From NCBI GenBank assembly GCA_963825555.1, contig CAWGTZ010000026.1:120175-184174 (forward strand): a stretch of 64,000 nucleotides of DNA, given 5' to 3'. The stretch's first letter is position 1. Each line of letters begins with the position of its first letter. This stretch comes from JAGVSR01 sp963825555 (GTDB lineage Bacteria > Pseudomonadota > Alphaproteobacteria > Rhizobiales > Hyphomicrobiaceae). Under the pieces are notes generated by a model. It was not told the DNA's origin and made no database searches. It worked only from the letters and a program-made list of their open reading frames with translations. The position numbers and the translations under genes were made by a program. Positions 33,100 through 42,019 of this stretch are shown piece by piece.

Positions 33100-34825
33100 A
33101 GCCTCCTTCGGCTCCCTGTCGCCGGGTCCTGGTGCCGCGGGCGGTGGCTTTCCGGCTCGCGGCCGGGACTGGCGGTCCATCCGTTTCGCCTCGCCCGCAT
33201 GGACGATTTCGGTCGGTCTTGTCGCCGTACTCATGGCGGTGCCCATCGTCGCGATCGTCGTGCTGGCGCTGACGGCCTCTGATGACGCCTGGCCGCATCT
33301 TGTCCGCCACGTTCTGCCGAATACAACGCTGCAGACTATTCTGCTGGCCACTGGCGTGGGGATTATCTCACTCGTCATAGGTACGGCGACGGCGTGGCTC
33401 ATAACCATGTACCGTTTCCCTGGACGCGAAATGCTCGACCGGCTGCTCGTCCTGCCGCTCGCGATCCCAACCTATATCGTCGCCTATTGCTATGTGGAGC
33501 TGCTCGATTACGGGGGTCCGGTGCAGAGCTTCGTGCGCAGCGCCGGAGGTTTTGAGACGGCGCGCGACTACGCGTTCCCCGATATCCGATCGCTGGGTGG
33601 TGCCATCATCGTCATGTCCGCGGTGCTCTACCCCTATGTTTATCTCACGGCCCGGGCGAGCTTCGTTCAGCAGTCCGTATGTGTGCTCGAGGTGGCGCGC
33701 ACGTTGGGGCAAACGTCTCTCGGTGCATTCTGGCGCGTGGCGCTACCCTTGGCGCGGCCCGCACTGGCCGCTGGGACGGCGCTCGTCGTCATGGAAACGT
33801 TGAACGATCTCGGCGCGGTTCAGTACCTGGGTGTGGAGACGCTTTCGGTCTCGATCTATGCCACGTGGCTGCAGCGCTCCAATCTACCGGGTGCCGCGCA
33901 AATTGCCCTCTTGGGCCTTCTGGCGGTGGTCTTCGTCCTCTTTGTCGAGCGGCTGGCGCGAGGAGACAGCCGCTTTCACCATACAACCGGGCGCTTCAGG
34001 GCGATCCCGTTCCAGGACATCGACGGTGCGAAAGGCTATCTTGCAGCCGCCTTGTGCGGGCTGCCCGTCGTGCTGGGCTTTCTTGTCCCGGTTATGGTGC
34101 TGGGGCGACACGCGCTCACGCACGCCAGCGCAGCATTCGAGGAAGGATTTCTCGGAGCGGCTTTCAACAGCATGCTGCTGGCTGCAATCGTTGCAGCAGT
34201 GGCAATCGCGGTTGCGCTCCTGCTGGGATATGCGGCGCGGATCGCCGGAAACAGGATTGTGCGCCCTGCCGTCCGCATGGCGGGCTTGGGTTATGCCCTT
34301 CCGGGAACCGTGCTTGCGATCGGCGTGCTCATTCCGTTCGCCGCTTTCGACAATTGGATCGATTCCATCGCGCGGTCCACGTTTGGAACCGCTACCGGCC
34401 TCATCTTTTCGGGTACGCTCGTGGCGCTTGTATTCGCACTCACGGTTCGCTTCCTCACTGTGGCGCTGGGAAGCATCGACTTTGGATTGCAGCGCATCTC
34501 GCCAAATCTCGACGCTGCGGCGAGAACATTGGGCGAGACGCCGCTGTCCGCGCTGCGGCGGGTTCATCTGCCGTTGCTTCTACCGGCTATCGGTGCTGCG
34601 GGACTCTTGGTGTTCGTGGACGCGATGAAGGAGTTGCCCGCGACGTTGCTGCTGCGTCCCTTCAATTTTGAGACGCTCGCGACACACGTCTACGGGCTTA
34701 CCTCGCTCGAGCAATTCGAGCACGCGTCTCTGGGTGCTCTCGCGATTGTTCTGGCCGGGCTGTTGCCGGTTCTGCTGTTGCACTGGACGGTGGCCGGCAG
34801 CCGCCCGGGCTCGGGCAGCGCCTGA
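33092..34825 (+). CDS. fbpB: ferric-iron ABC transporter, fused permease
   Basis: A 577-aa integral membrane protein made of two BPD-transporter halves, each with about six spans; the first EAA-type loop is LEVARTLGQTSLGAFWRVALPLARPAL near residue 203 and the second LDAAARTLGETPLSALRRVHLPLLLPA near 475. It carries ferric iron across the inner membrane with the binding protein upstream. The ATPase (FbpC) is not in this operon: the next gene is a peptidase on the other strand 29 nt away. The ATPase must be elsewhere in the genome. Confidence 0.93.
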   Translation: MPEASFGSLSPGPGAAGGGFPARGRDWRSIRFASPAWTISVGLVAVLMAVPIVAIVVLALTASDDAWPHLVRHVLPNTTLQTILLATGVGIISLVIGTATAWLITMYRFPGREMLDRLLVLPLAIPTYIVAYCYVELLDYGGPVQSFVRSAGGFETARDYAFPDIRSLGGAIIVMSAVLYPYVYLTARASFVQQSVCVLEVARTLGQTSLGAFWRVALPLARPALAAGTALVVMETLNDLGAVQYLGVETLSVSIYATWLQRSNLPGAAQIALLGLLAVVFVLFVERLARGDSRFHHTTGRFRAIPFQDIDGAKGYLAAALCGLPVVLGFLVPVMVLGRHALTHASAAFEEGFLGAAFNSMLLAAIVAAVAIAVALLLGYAARIAGNRIVRPAVRMAGLGYALPGTVLAIGVLIPFAAFDNWIDSIARSTFGTATGLIFSGTLVALVFALTVRFLTVALGSIDFGLQRISPNLDAAARTLGETPLSALRRVHLPLLLPAIGAAGLLVFVDAMKELPATLLLRPFNFETLATHVYGLTSLEQFEHASLGALAIVLAGLLPVLLLHWTVAGSRPGSGSA

Positions 34826-34854
34826 CCTAGCGCCTCAACTGGCCCGGCGGGCGA

Positions 34855-35565
34855 CTACCAGGACCGCTTCGGGCCGGTGTCGATGTGGAAGAGGCCGCCA
34901 CCATAGTGTTTCACACCGCCGAGCGAGCCGTGGCTGCGCAGATAGGCGTAGACGGCGCGGACGTTGCCGCGAACACGGAAGTCCACCGCGTTACCGCTCA
35001 GATGGTGCGATTTCTTCGCGCCGCCGACAGCGCGGTTGCGGGACTTGCTCCGGCACGTGGAGTTGACTGTCACGGGGCCATAGTTCGCGGCCACCTGTCC
35101 GACCACGGCCACCAGGGTGCCGTTGAGACAAGAGCGGTTTGCGGCCCAACGCACGCCACCTCCCGTGATGCTCTTCGACGGGGTTGTGTCGATCATCGCG
35201 CCGGTATCGAGGGCGGCGTACTTCTTTTTGGAAGAGCTCTTCGACTTGGCCGATTTCTTCGAGCCGTACGTTGAGCCGTATGCTTTGAGAGCCTTCGACT
35301 TCGCGCTGTTCGAGTTGGCCTTGCGCGACTTGGCTGGGCGGCCGACGTAGCCTGAGTTGCCGTAGCCGGACCAAGCCTGAGCGCCTCTGGAGCGCATCTC
35401 GGACTCGCTCTGCCACCCCGTCGGTTTAGCTTCGGCAGCCACCGTCAGCCAGCATGCTGCGGCTGCGAAAGTCGTCACGGTTGCCAGCCATCGACCTGCG
35501 GAACGGGCTGCGGCGTGTGCTCCGATCCTGGAGAATGCGGATGACGAAATGAGAACTCGACGCAT
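34855..35565 (-). CDS. M15-type D-Ala-D-Ala carboxypeptidase-like secreted protein
   Basis: A 236-aa exported protein. After a signal region (WLATVTTFAAAACWLTVAAEA) comes a Lys/Ser-rich low-complexity linker of about 70 residues, then a peptidase M15-like domain: KSHHLSGNAVDFRV supplies the first His and Asp zinc ligands and GGGLFHIDTG the last His. It should act on peptidoglycan cross-links or bind them. The ATG at 35565 follows GGGAGT. It is convergent with fbpB and unrelated to it. A DUF882-type classification is an alternative for the same fold. Confidence 0.85.
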   Translation of the reverse strand: MRRVLISSSAFSRIGAHAAARSAGRWLATVTTFAAAACWLTVAAEAKPTGWQSESEMRSRGAQAWSGYGNSGYVGRPAKSRKANSNSAKSKALKAYGSTYGSKKSAKSKSSSKKKYAALDTGAMIDTTPSKSITGGGVRWAANRSCLNGTLVAVVGQVAANYGPVTVNSTCRSKSRNRAVGGAKKSHHLSGNAVDFRVRGNVRAVYAYLRSHGSLGGVKHYGGGLFHIDTGPKRSW

Positions 35566-35952
35566 GAACGGTACTCCCACCTGCACTCGTCAGCCCGGTC
35601 ACACTTTCGCGTGTCTCCCTCCGGACGGCGAGCTAGTTAAACTCAGAACAGACAGGGGTGACCTACAGGCCTTGCCAGATTTTCCAGAGAAATTTTTTGT
35701 CGCACCATCGTTGGAAATAAAATATCGGCCGATTTACTTCTCAAGATCTCACAAAAAGACATGAACTACATTGCATATAAGTATTTATACGGGCCCAGTT
35801 TGGCGCTCGAGTTCTGTTGTGTGGGAGAATTATAGTAAGGTAGACATGTGAATATCGTTCAAAGCGGAGAAATACTAGCGGTCCGAATTGGCGCTAAAGT
35901 TGTTGATAAGTAGATTTTTTGTCTTCCTCTGTTTCCGGCATCCAGCGCCGTG
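35566..35952. other. AT-rich intergenic region without a gene
   Basis: About 390 bp between the M15 peptidase start and the glpD end. It is visibly richer in A and T than its surroundings (for example 35685-35730 and 35745-35880). No convincing frame, tRNA or terminator was seen. It holds the promoter of the peptidase gene and the 3' flank of glpD. Confidence 0.6.
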
Positions 35953-37461
35953 TCACAGGAGCGCCTCGATGCGGCGGGCCGCAGCCTCGCGGTCAGCGTC
36001 ACTCGTGAAGTGAAGACCGGCCTTCGTGCGCCGCCACAAAACGTCGGTCGCGGTTTGCGCCCATTCGCGTTCGGCGAAGTAGCGAACCTCCCGTTCGGTA
36101 AGTCCTGCGCCCAGATCGGCACCAAGATCGGCGAGGCTCTTTGCATCGCCCAGGATCTCGTCGGTGAGTGATCCGTGACGCCGGGCGAGCAATAACCGGT
36201 TGGCTTCCGGTATGCCCGGATAAAGCCCGGCCAGCGCTTCTAGGAGCAGCTGGAAATCCGCGTCGGGGATGTCGCCTCCCGGCAAAGGACGACCGGCGGT
36301 CCACGCGGGCGGCATCGCCGGAAAATCGGGACGCAGCTGCTCCATCACTGCCTCGGCCAGCCGCCGGTAGGTCGTGACTTTGCCGCCGATGATGCTCAGG
36401 ATCGTGGCGCTCTGATCGACACGATCGACCTCCAATTGGTAGTCGCGACTCACGGCGGACGGATTGCGTTCGTCCTCGCTCCCTTGCAGGGGGCGCACGC
36501 CCGCAAACCGCCAGACGATCTGCGAGGTGTCGAGGGGCCGGGCCAAAAAACGGTTGGCCGCTTCTATAAGATAGGTTTCCTCGTCAAAGGAGCAGGTCAC
36601 GTCTGCAGGGTCGCCCTGAAAGGGCACATCTGTCGTACCGATAAGAGTGAAGTCGCCTTCGAACGGGAGTACGAAGACGACACGGCCATCAGGGTTCTGA
36701 AGCAGGAAGCCATCGTTTGCGCCCGCAATGCGAGGCACCACGATGTGGCTGCCTTTCACCAGTCGCAGTCTTGGGGCGGCCGTGGTGGCGCTGTTTCGCC
36801 GGGTGAGAGCCGCGACACGGTCGGCCCAGGGACCACCGGCATTCACAACCACCCTCGCGTGGCAGGTCTTGCGGCTTCCCGCGGTTTCCAGAGTTGCAGT
36901 CCAGCCGTCCGGCCCGCGTTCGAGCGATGCCACACGGGTGCGGGTCATGATCCTCGCCCCCTTGTCCGCGGCGAGCCGGGCGTTCAGCACGACCAGCCGC
37001 GCGTCATCCACCCAGCAGTCCCAATAGGCAAATCCCGCCCGGAATTCGGAGCGCAGAACAGCGCCGGCGCTATCGCGGGCGAGGTCGAGGCTCGCTGACG
37101 CGGGAATTCGCCGCCGCTTGGCGAGGTGGTCGTAGAGGAAGAGGCCGGCGCGAACCATAAGGCGCGGCCGCATGCCGGGGCCGTGGGGCAAAACGAAGCG
37201 CATTGGCCAGATGATGTGGGGTGCGCGTTCCAGAAGAATCTCGCGCTCGGCAAGCGCCTCGCGCACAAGGCGGAACTCCCAGGTTTCCAGATAGCGCAAG
37301 CCGCCGTGGATAAGTTTGGAGCTCGCTGACGACGTGCCGCCGCCAAGATCGTCCATTTCGGCGAGGAGAACCGAGAGCCCGCGCCCAGCAGCGTCTGCGG
37401 CAACGCCCGTTCCGTTGATCCCGCCGCCGATGACGAGGAGGTCGAAGAGTTCGCCGTCCAT
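35953..37461 (-). CDS. glpD: aerobic glycerol-3-phosphate dehydrogenase
   Basis: A 502-aa FAD enzyme oxidising glycerol-3-phosphate to dihydroxyacetone phosphate and feeding electrons to quinone. The FAD motif is LLVIGGGINGTGVAADAAGRG near residue 7; SSKLIHGGLRYLE and TTDVPFQGDP and the IIGGKVTTYRRLAE block are family-specific. The ATG at 37461 overlaps the symporter stop by 1 nt (TGATG) and matches the family N-terminus better than the upstream start at 37503. It is the last gene of a transporter operon, an unusual place for glpD. Confidence 0.93.
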   Translation of the reverse strand: MDGELFDLLVIGGGINGTGVAADAAGRGLSVLLAEMDDLGGGTSSASSKLIHGGLRYLETWEFRLVREALAEREILLERAPHIIWPMRFVLPHGPGMRPRLMVRAGLFLYDHLAKRRRIPASASLDLARDSAGAVLRSEFRAGFAYWDCWVDDARLVVLNARLAADKGARIMTRTRVASLERGPDGWTATLETAGSRKTCHARVVVNAGGPWADRVAALTRRNSATTAAPRLRLVKGSHIVVPRIAGANDGFLLQNPDGRVVFVLPFEGDFTLIGTTDVPFQGDPADVTCSFDEETYLIEAANRFLARPLDTSQIVWRFAGVRPLQGSEDERNPSAVSRDYQLEVDRVDQSATILSIIGGKVTTYRRLAEAVMEQLRPDFPAMPPAWTAGRPLPGGDIPDADFQLLLEALAGLYPGIPEANRLLLARRHGSLTDEILGDAKSLADLGADLGAGLTEREVRYFAEREWAQTATDVLWRRTKAGLHFTSDADREAAARRIEALL

Positions 37462-39587
37462 CAAGGCGCGTCCTGCTGCTGCGGCGCATCCTCGATGCGC
37501 CAACCGTGCATGCGCGCGGTGAGTGTGCGGGCCTCATGGCCGGGCCGTAGCGTGACAAGGCTGACGAGAATGGCTGTGGTGAGGGCTGCGGGAATGGCGA
37601 GCACGGCCGCGGCCGCGGGTGCGATCCCGAACCAGTTGGCGAGCCCCGGGCTCCACAGACCTCCGCTTGCCCGGGCGGCAAGATCGGCATAGGCCGCTGC
37701 GCGCTGATCGCCATCGGACGCAAGCCAAAGGGCCTTTGCCTCTTCGAAATCCTCCAGCGCTTCCGGTCCGGCATTAGAGAGGCCAGACCACATGTCATAG
37801 AAGGTGACGCTGAAGATTGCGGTGCCGACAAGGTAGTAGGCGCACACGCCCAGTCCGACGACAACGCCGGCGAGCCAACCCCATTTGTTGGCGCGTGGCC
37901 ACCAGATACCGAGCAGCAGGGCCGGCATGAGTCCCGCGGCCGCCAGAGAGAGGCTGCCGACGAGTACGACGTCCGGTGTCATGGGCACGAAGATCACCGT
38001 TCCGGCGGCCAGTATCGTGATCCCGATAGCGAGTACACGCGTGGCCATGACGAGGTCACGGTCTGTGAGGGAGTATCCACGCAACGTTCCCCCGCCATCA
38101 TGAACAAGCATGCCGGAGATTGAAGCGATCAACGTGGCGCAAAGTACAAGGGCTGCGCCGAGCACACTGGCAATCGTCATGGCCGTCAATATCGCGGGCA
38201 GGCCGGCTGCGCGCGGCAAGGCCAGCATCAGGGTTTGCGGATCGAGTGAGAGGGCTGCGAGATCGGGTTTGCCCGTCTCGTTTCCGGCGCTTTGTGCAGC
38301 CACGGGCAAAACGATCTCGGCAAAGCGCGACCAGCGCGCAGATTCGCTCTCTGGCGCCGCTGCTGCCATCTCCTTGGCGGCCGACAATACTGCCTGCTGA
38401 ACCGACGGGTCGAGACGTTGCCAGACCTGCTCCTGCGTATGGCCTCGGTCGGCCATGTATGTTGCAAGTCCGCCGAGACTGTCGACGCCCTGCCCGACAG
38501 CGCGCGCGGCGTCGTCTACCATGCCGAGTGAGGTTCCATGAATGCGCATTGCGTCGATCGCCGACGCGCGACGCATCCAATCGGGCAGATCCGAAAAGGC
38601 GGGCTGGGATGCTACAACCTTGTAGACCTCCAGTCGTGCGATGGCCGCGAGGCCTGGTATGGCGGTCAAAAGAAGGATCACGAACATCAGGCTCCAGGCT
38701 ATCCCGCGCCGCGCCTCTCCTGGCACCCGCACCGCGCGGGTTGCTTGCAGGAGTGGTGGCAGCACGGCGATTCCGGCCATGAGTGCAAACGACAGAAGCG
38801 CCCAGTTCAAGCTATCGACCGTGAGAAACTCCCTGAGGAACGGCTTGAAAACACCGAAGTCCACGAGTCCCGCTTCGATCAGAGCGATTTCGGCGGGGGC
38901 GATCTCGTTCAAAGCTGCGCCGTAGGCGAGCTGAGGGATCGGATTGCCGAGGAGAGCAAACGACACGATGGCAAGCCCACCGACGAGGGCTACGGCAATC
39001 AATAAATAGAAGAGCACACCGGTGACGCTGGTAGAGCGCATGCCGCCGGGAAGAACCAGCAGCAGAAGCAGGGCGACAGCGGCGAGCGCGACTTCTCCTA
39101 TTGGTCGGTCGAAAAGGCGCGCGGCGAGGGATGTGGAGGCGCTTAAGGCCCCAAGCAGCAGGCCCACTGTGGTCAATACCGCGATGAGAAGCGTCACGAT
39201 GCGCGCCAGCGGTCCGAAGCGCATGCCGATCAGCTCCGGGACGGTGGCGGCTCTGGCGCGCCCGAGCGCGGGTCCGACCAAGCACAACATGAGAAGCAGC
39301 CCGGCTGGAATGCCGATCAAGGGGATCAAGCCATCGAAACCATGTTGATAGACGAGCCCGGGCAACAGGACTGTTACAGGAAGGGCGAACAGGACGGCGG
39401 TTGCCATGCCGCTCGCGGCCGGTGACAGCGCGGCCCCGGCAAACAAATGATCGCCTGCCAAACTCGATCGGGCCGTTAACGCAACATATGCCGCCAGTAG
39501 GAGGATGAGAGCCAGAAAGCTGATGACGATGTTGCCGTCGTCGCCAGTCAATTCACCTGCGATGCCGCCGAGCGTCGCGATGGCCAT
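37461..39587 (-). CDS. sodium:solute symporter, large subunit (VC_2705/ActP-like)
   Basis: A 708-aa SSS-family membrane protein with about 13-14 spans. Recognisable parts are LIGIPAGLLLMLCLVGPALGR, RARAATVPELIGMRFG, and the LPGGMRSTSVTGVLFYLL span. A hydrophilic insert of about 110 residues lies between LEVYKVV and ALPRAAGLPA, which is long for the acetate permease ActP and typical of the VC_2705 type. It pairs with the DUF4212 small subunit directly upstream, as such symporters usually do. Substrate is probably a small organic acid. Confidence 0.88.
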   Translation of the reverse strand: MAIATLGGIAGELTGDDGNIVISFLALILLLAAYVALTARSSLAGDHLFAGAALSPAASGMATAVLFALPVTVLLPGLVYQHGFDGLIPLIGIPAGLLLMLCLVGPALGRARAATVPELIGMRFGPLARIVTLLIAVLTTVGLLLGALSASTSLAARLFDRPIGEVALAAVALLLLLVLPGGMRSTSVTGVLFYLLIAVALVGGLAIVSFALLGNPIPQLAYGAALNEIAPAEIALIEAGLVDFGVFKPFLREFLTVDSLNWALLSFALMAGIAVLPPLLQATRAVRVPGEARRGIAWSLMFVILLLTAIPGLAAIARLEVYKVVASQPAFSDLPDWMRRASAIDAMRIHGTSLGMVDDAARAVGQGVDSLGGLATYMADRGHTQEQVWQRLDPSVQQAVLSAAKEMAAAAPESESARWSRFAEIVLPVAAQSAGNETGKPDLAALSLDPQTLMLALPRAAGLPAILTAMTIASVLGAALVLCATLIASISGMLVHDGGGTLRGYSLTDRDLVMATRVLAIGITILAAGTVIFVPMTPDVVLVGSLSLAAAGLMPALLLGIWWPRANKWGWLAGVVVGLGVCAYYLVGTAIFSVTFYDMWSGLSNAGPEALEDFEEAKALWLASDGDQRAAAYADLAARASGGLWSPGLANWFGIAPAAAAVLAIPAALTTAILVSLVTLRPGHEARTLTARMHGWRIEDAPQQQDAP

Positions 39588-40040
39588 CTAGCGTTCTCCG
39601 TAGCCGGTTGATGCAACGCGCTGGTCAGAATCGAGGCCCGCTTCGGCGGCATCCATCCGCTGCGCAGCGCGGAAGGCCAGAACGGCGAGGGCCAGAAGTG
39701 CCCCTTGCGCAGCGAGATAGAACCCCACCGGAAAACCAGCCACAGTACCAAGGTTCAGAGGCGCGACGAGCGCGGGTACGGCGATCACGATAAGAAGCGC
39801 CAGAGTGAGCGTGAAAATCGTGCGGCCGAGGACGCGCAAAGGCGCAGAATTGGCGATGTCGCGTCGGATCCTGAGACCAATCAACCCATGCGCCACGAGC
39901 GTTGCGCCGATGGTGACGAGGGCAAGCGTGCCGGCGAATCCGATCGGGGGAACGGGCAGCTTTGCATCGGTATAGCCGGAAGCCAGCGCCACGGCGGCTG
40001 CGATGACGAGGACGCCAAGCCCGATCTCGATGTGGCGCAT
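39588..40040 (-). CDS. symporter small subunit, DUF4212-like
   Basis: A 150-aa protein with four hydrophobic segments. The C-terminal half has the DUF4212 pattern (NLGTVAGFPVGFYLAAQGALLALAVLAF followed by charged residues), known as the small partner of SSS symporters. The N-terminal half, with two more spans, is longer than the usual 90-100-aa DUF4212 protein. The stop is immediately followed by the ATG of the large subunit. It heads the three-gene operon ending in glpD. Confidence 0.75.
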   Translation of the reverse strand: MRHIEIGLGVLVIAAAVALASGYTDAKLPVPPIGFAGTLALVTIGATLVAHGLIGLRIRRDIANSAPLRVLGRTIFTLTLALLIVIAVPALVAPLNLGTVAGFPVGFYLAAQGALLALAVLAFRAAQRMDAAEAGLDSDQRVASTGYGER

Positions 40041-40147
40041 GAGCGAATGTCCCTTTTTATCCGGTGACAGTAGTCAATGCGGTGGCGGGGGAAAAGGGCA
40101 GGAGATTGGCTGGCTGGATCTCCGACACGGTTTCTGGCCGCGCGGAC

Positions 40148-40906
40148 CTAGCGCTTGGCCTCGTGGACGGCGGCCCGAACGGCATTGATGAGAAAGCGCA
40201 TGTCGGTGGGGAGCGAGCAGAACTGGAAGCCTTCCGCGAAGCGTTGCTTGGCCGTGCGGGCGCCATCGGTATGAATCGCCGCAATGCGCCCGGCCGCGCG
40301 CGCCCGTTCGCGAACCTGGCCGATGGCACTTACAACATGTGGGTCACTCGGCGTCATGCTCGGGGAGGCTCCGAGTGAAAGAGACAAATCCGCAGGCCCC
40401 ACGTAGACCCCATCCAGTCCGGTCACCGCGAGAATGGAATTGACGTTTTCGACCGCTTTTCGCGTTTCTATCTGGGCGAGCAGAAGCAGCTCCGAGTTGG
40501 CATGCTGGAGATAATCGCTGCCGGCATAGAATGTGACGCGGTTGGGTCCGTAAGAACGTGTTCCCAGGGGAGGGTAGCGGCAGGCAGAAACGAAGGCTTC
40601 CGCTTCGGCTGCGCTCTCGATCATCGGACAGATTATGCCGTAAGCGCCGGCATCGAGTACCTTTGTCATGATGCTAGGCTCGTTCCACGGCACGCGAACG
40701 AGCGGTATTGCGGGCGATGTGGAAATGGCCTGCAACATCTGGAAAGCGGCCGCGAATTCGATCGCCCCGTGCTGGAGGTCGACTGTGACGCTGTCCACGC
40801 CCTGATGCGCGATGGCCTCCGCGACATGCGAACTGGCGATTGAACACCACGCATTCAGCACCGGCTTGCCGGCGGCAATTTTCGCTTTGAGTTCGTTGGA
40901 TCGCAC
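40148..40906 (-). CDS. HpcH/HpaI family aldolase
   Basis: A 252-aa class II (metal-dependent) pyruvate aldolase-like protein. Family blocks are VDLQHGAIEFAAAFQML with the catalytic His, LVRVPWNEPSIMTKVLDAGAYGIICPMIE, and LDGVYVGPADLSLSLG. It should cleave or form a 4-hydroxy-2-oxo acid; 2-dehydro-3-deoxyglucarate aldolase and 4-hydroxy-2-oxoheptanedioate aldolase are the closest named types. It stands alone, and an unusual hairpin lies 71-103 bp upstream. Confidence 0.87.
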   Translation of the reverse strand: MRSNELKAKIAAGKPVLNAWCSIASSHVAEAIAHQGVDSVTVDLQHGAIEFAAAFQMLQAISTSPAIPLVRVPWNEPSIMTKVLDAGAYGIICPMIESAAEAEAFVSACRYPPLGTRSYGPNRVTFYAGSDYLQHANSELLLLAQIETRKAVENVNSILAVTGLDGVYVGPADLSLSLGASPSMTPSDPHVVSAIGQVRERARAAGRIAAIHTDGARTAKQRFAEGFQFCSLPTDMRFLINAVRAAVHEAKR

Positions 40907-41226
40907 GGGTGGCCCGTTCGAGTTGACGCCGCTCTCAGTTTTGGTCCGGCAAGCGTCCGAGCGCCTTGAACGAGAGCGGGGCAGGGCTCCCTAAGAGAGC
41001 CCTGCCCCGTTCCGTCTCCCCAGACTTGGACCATTCTTTTTTTTCGGATCGGGTCGTCCTTCCCGACGGGGCGGAGGATGTTGGACAGACTGACGCATGT
41101 CAAGCAGGACCGGTCAGTGTCGGAAGATTTTTTCGATATTCAAGAAGGCAGCGAGCAGACGGGTTGACAGGTTCGCCGAACCTGCCGGTTTAATCCCAGT
41201 GACGGGCCCGCAATCCACTTTTGTTC
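40907..41226. other. intergenic region between aldolase and PCu(A)C genes
   Basis: About 320 bp containing the 13-bp perfect hairpin described separately and a run of ten T on the + strand at 41035-41044. No credible protein frame. It should contain the aldolase promoter and the end of the leftward copper chaperone transcript. Confidence 0.5.
40977..41009. terminator. strong orphan hairpin upstream of the aldolase gene
   Basis: CGGGGCAGGGCTC (40977-40989) pairs perfectly with GAGCCCTGCCCCG (40997-41009) around a 7-nt loop. On the + strand it is followed by TTCCGTC and, 25 nt later, a long T run; on the minus strand there is no T tract. No + strand gene ends here, so it may terminate a small unannotated transcript or the leftward PCu(A)C message, or act in the aldolase leader. 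Confidence 0.5.
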
Positions 41227-41757
41227 CTAGTGCTGGCCGTGGTCCGAACCGCCGCCTGCCTCATGCCCCGGTTGGTGGTCCATCCCATGCGGGCCTTTGG
41301 CCCCTACCGGCTCCACCGTCGCTTCGATCTTTATCTCGCCGGCCTTCTCGAACACGAGCGTCAACGGCAGAAGATCGCCTTCCTTAAGGGGTGCCTTGAG
41401 GTCAAATAACATGATGTGATCGCCTGACGGGCGCAGAACGACGGATTTTCCTTCCCCCACGGGGAGATTTTCGATGCGGCGCATCTTCATCACGCCGTCA
41501 TCCATGATGTGTGTGTGGATCTCCACTCGCCCTGCTGCGGGCGTTGACGCGGAGACCAGAGTATCAGCAACCCCGTCCTTGGCTTTGATTTCCATAAAGG
41601 CTGCGCCAACCTTGGCGCCGCCTGGCGTTGCTCTTGCCCACGGGTGCGCGACCGATATATCACCGGCCTCGTACTCATGCGCCTGGGCGGGGCCCGGAAC
41701 CACGAGAGCCAGAGCCAGGCTTGCTGCCATGCCGCTCAGCGCCATCCGCAGGGTCAT
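41227..41757 (-). CDS. periplasmic copper chaperone PCu(A)C
   Basis: A 176-aa exported protein of the DUF461/PCu(A)C family that delivers Cu(I) to cytochrome oxidase. A signal peptide is visible (MAASLALALVVPGPAQA). The Met/His copper site is made by the early HPWARATPGG, the central MKMRRIENLP and SGDHIMLFDL. The last 25 residues form a His-rich tail (HGMDHQPGHEAGG, SDHGQH) that may bind extra copper. No cytochrome oxidase or Sco gene is adjacent. Confidence 0.92.
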   Translation of the reverse strand: MTLRMALSGMAASLALALVVPGPAQAHEYEAGDISVAHPWARATPGGAKVGAAFMEIKAKDGVADTLVSASTPAAGRVEIHTHIMDDGVMKMRRIENLPVGEGKSVVLRPSGDHIMLFDLKAPLKEGDLLPLTLVFEKAGEIKIEATVEPVGAKGPHGMDHQPGHEAGGGSDHGQH

Positions 41758-42019
41758 AGTTTGATCTCCAATTCAATCCCGCTTCTGATATCAGTCAGAA
41801 GGTATCAAGGACGTTCGGAGGATCGCGTAAAGGCCCTGCGAACGATGGCCGCATCACAATGGGTACTCTGAGGCGGAAATAGGGACGGACAAGTAGATCT
41901 TGTTCTCCTCGGCCCTGCCCGCCCCGTCGGCCCAGCCGCTTAACACATGCGTCCAGTGGTCATGCTAAAGACAGCGGGAGAGTTCCTCTGGTATTAACCA
42001 TTCTTCTTCCAGGCGCGAC

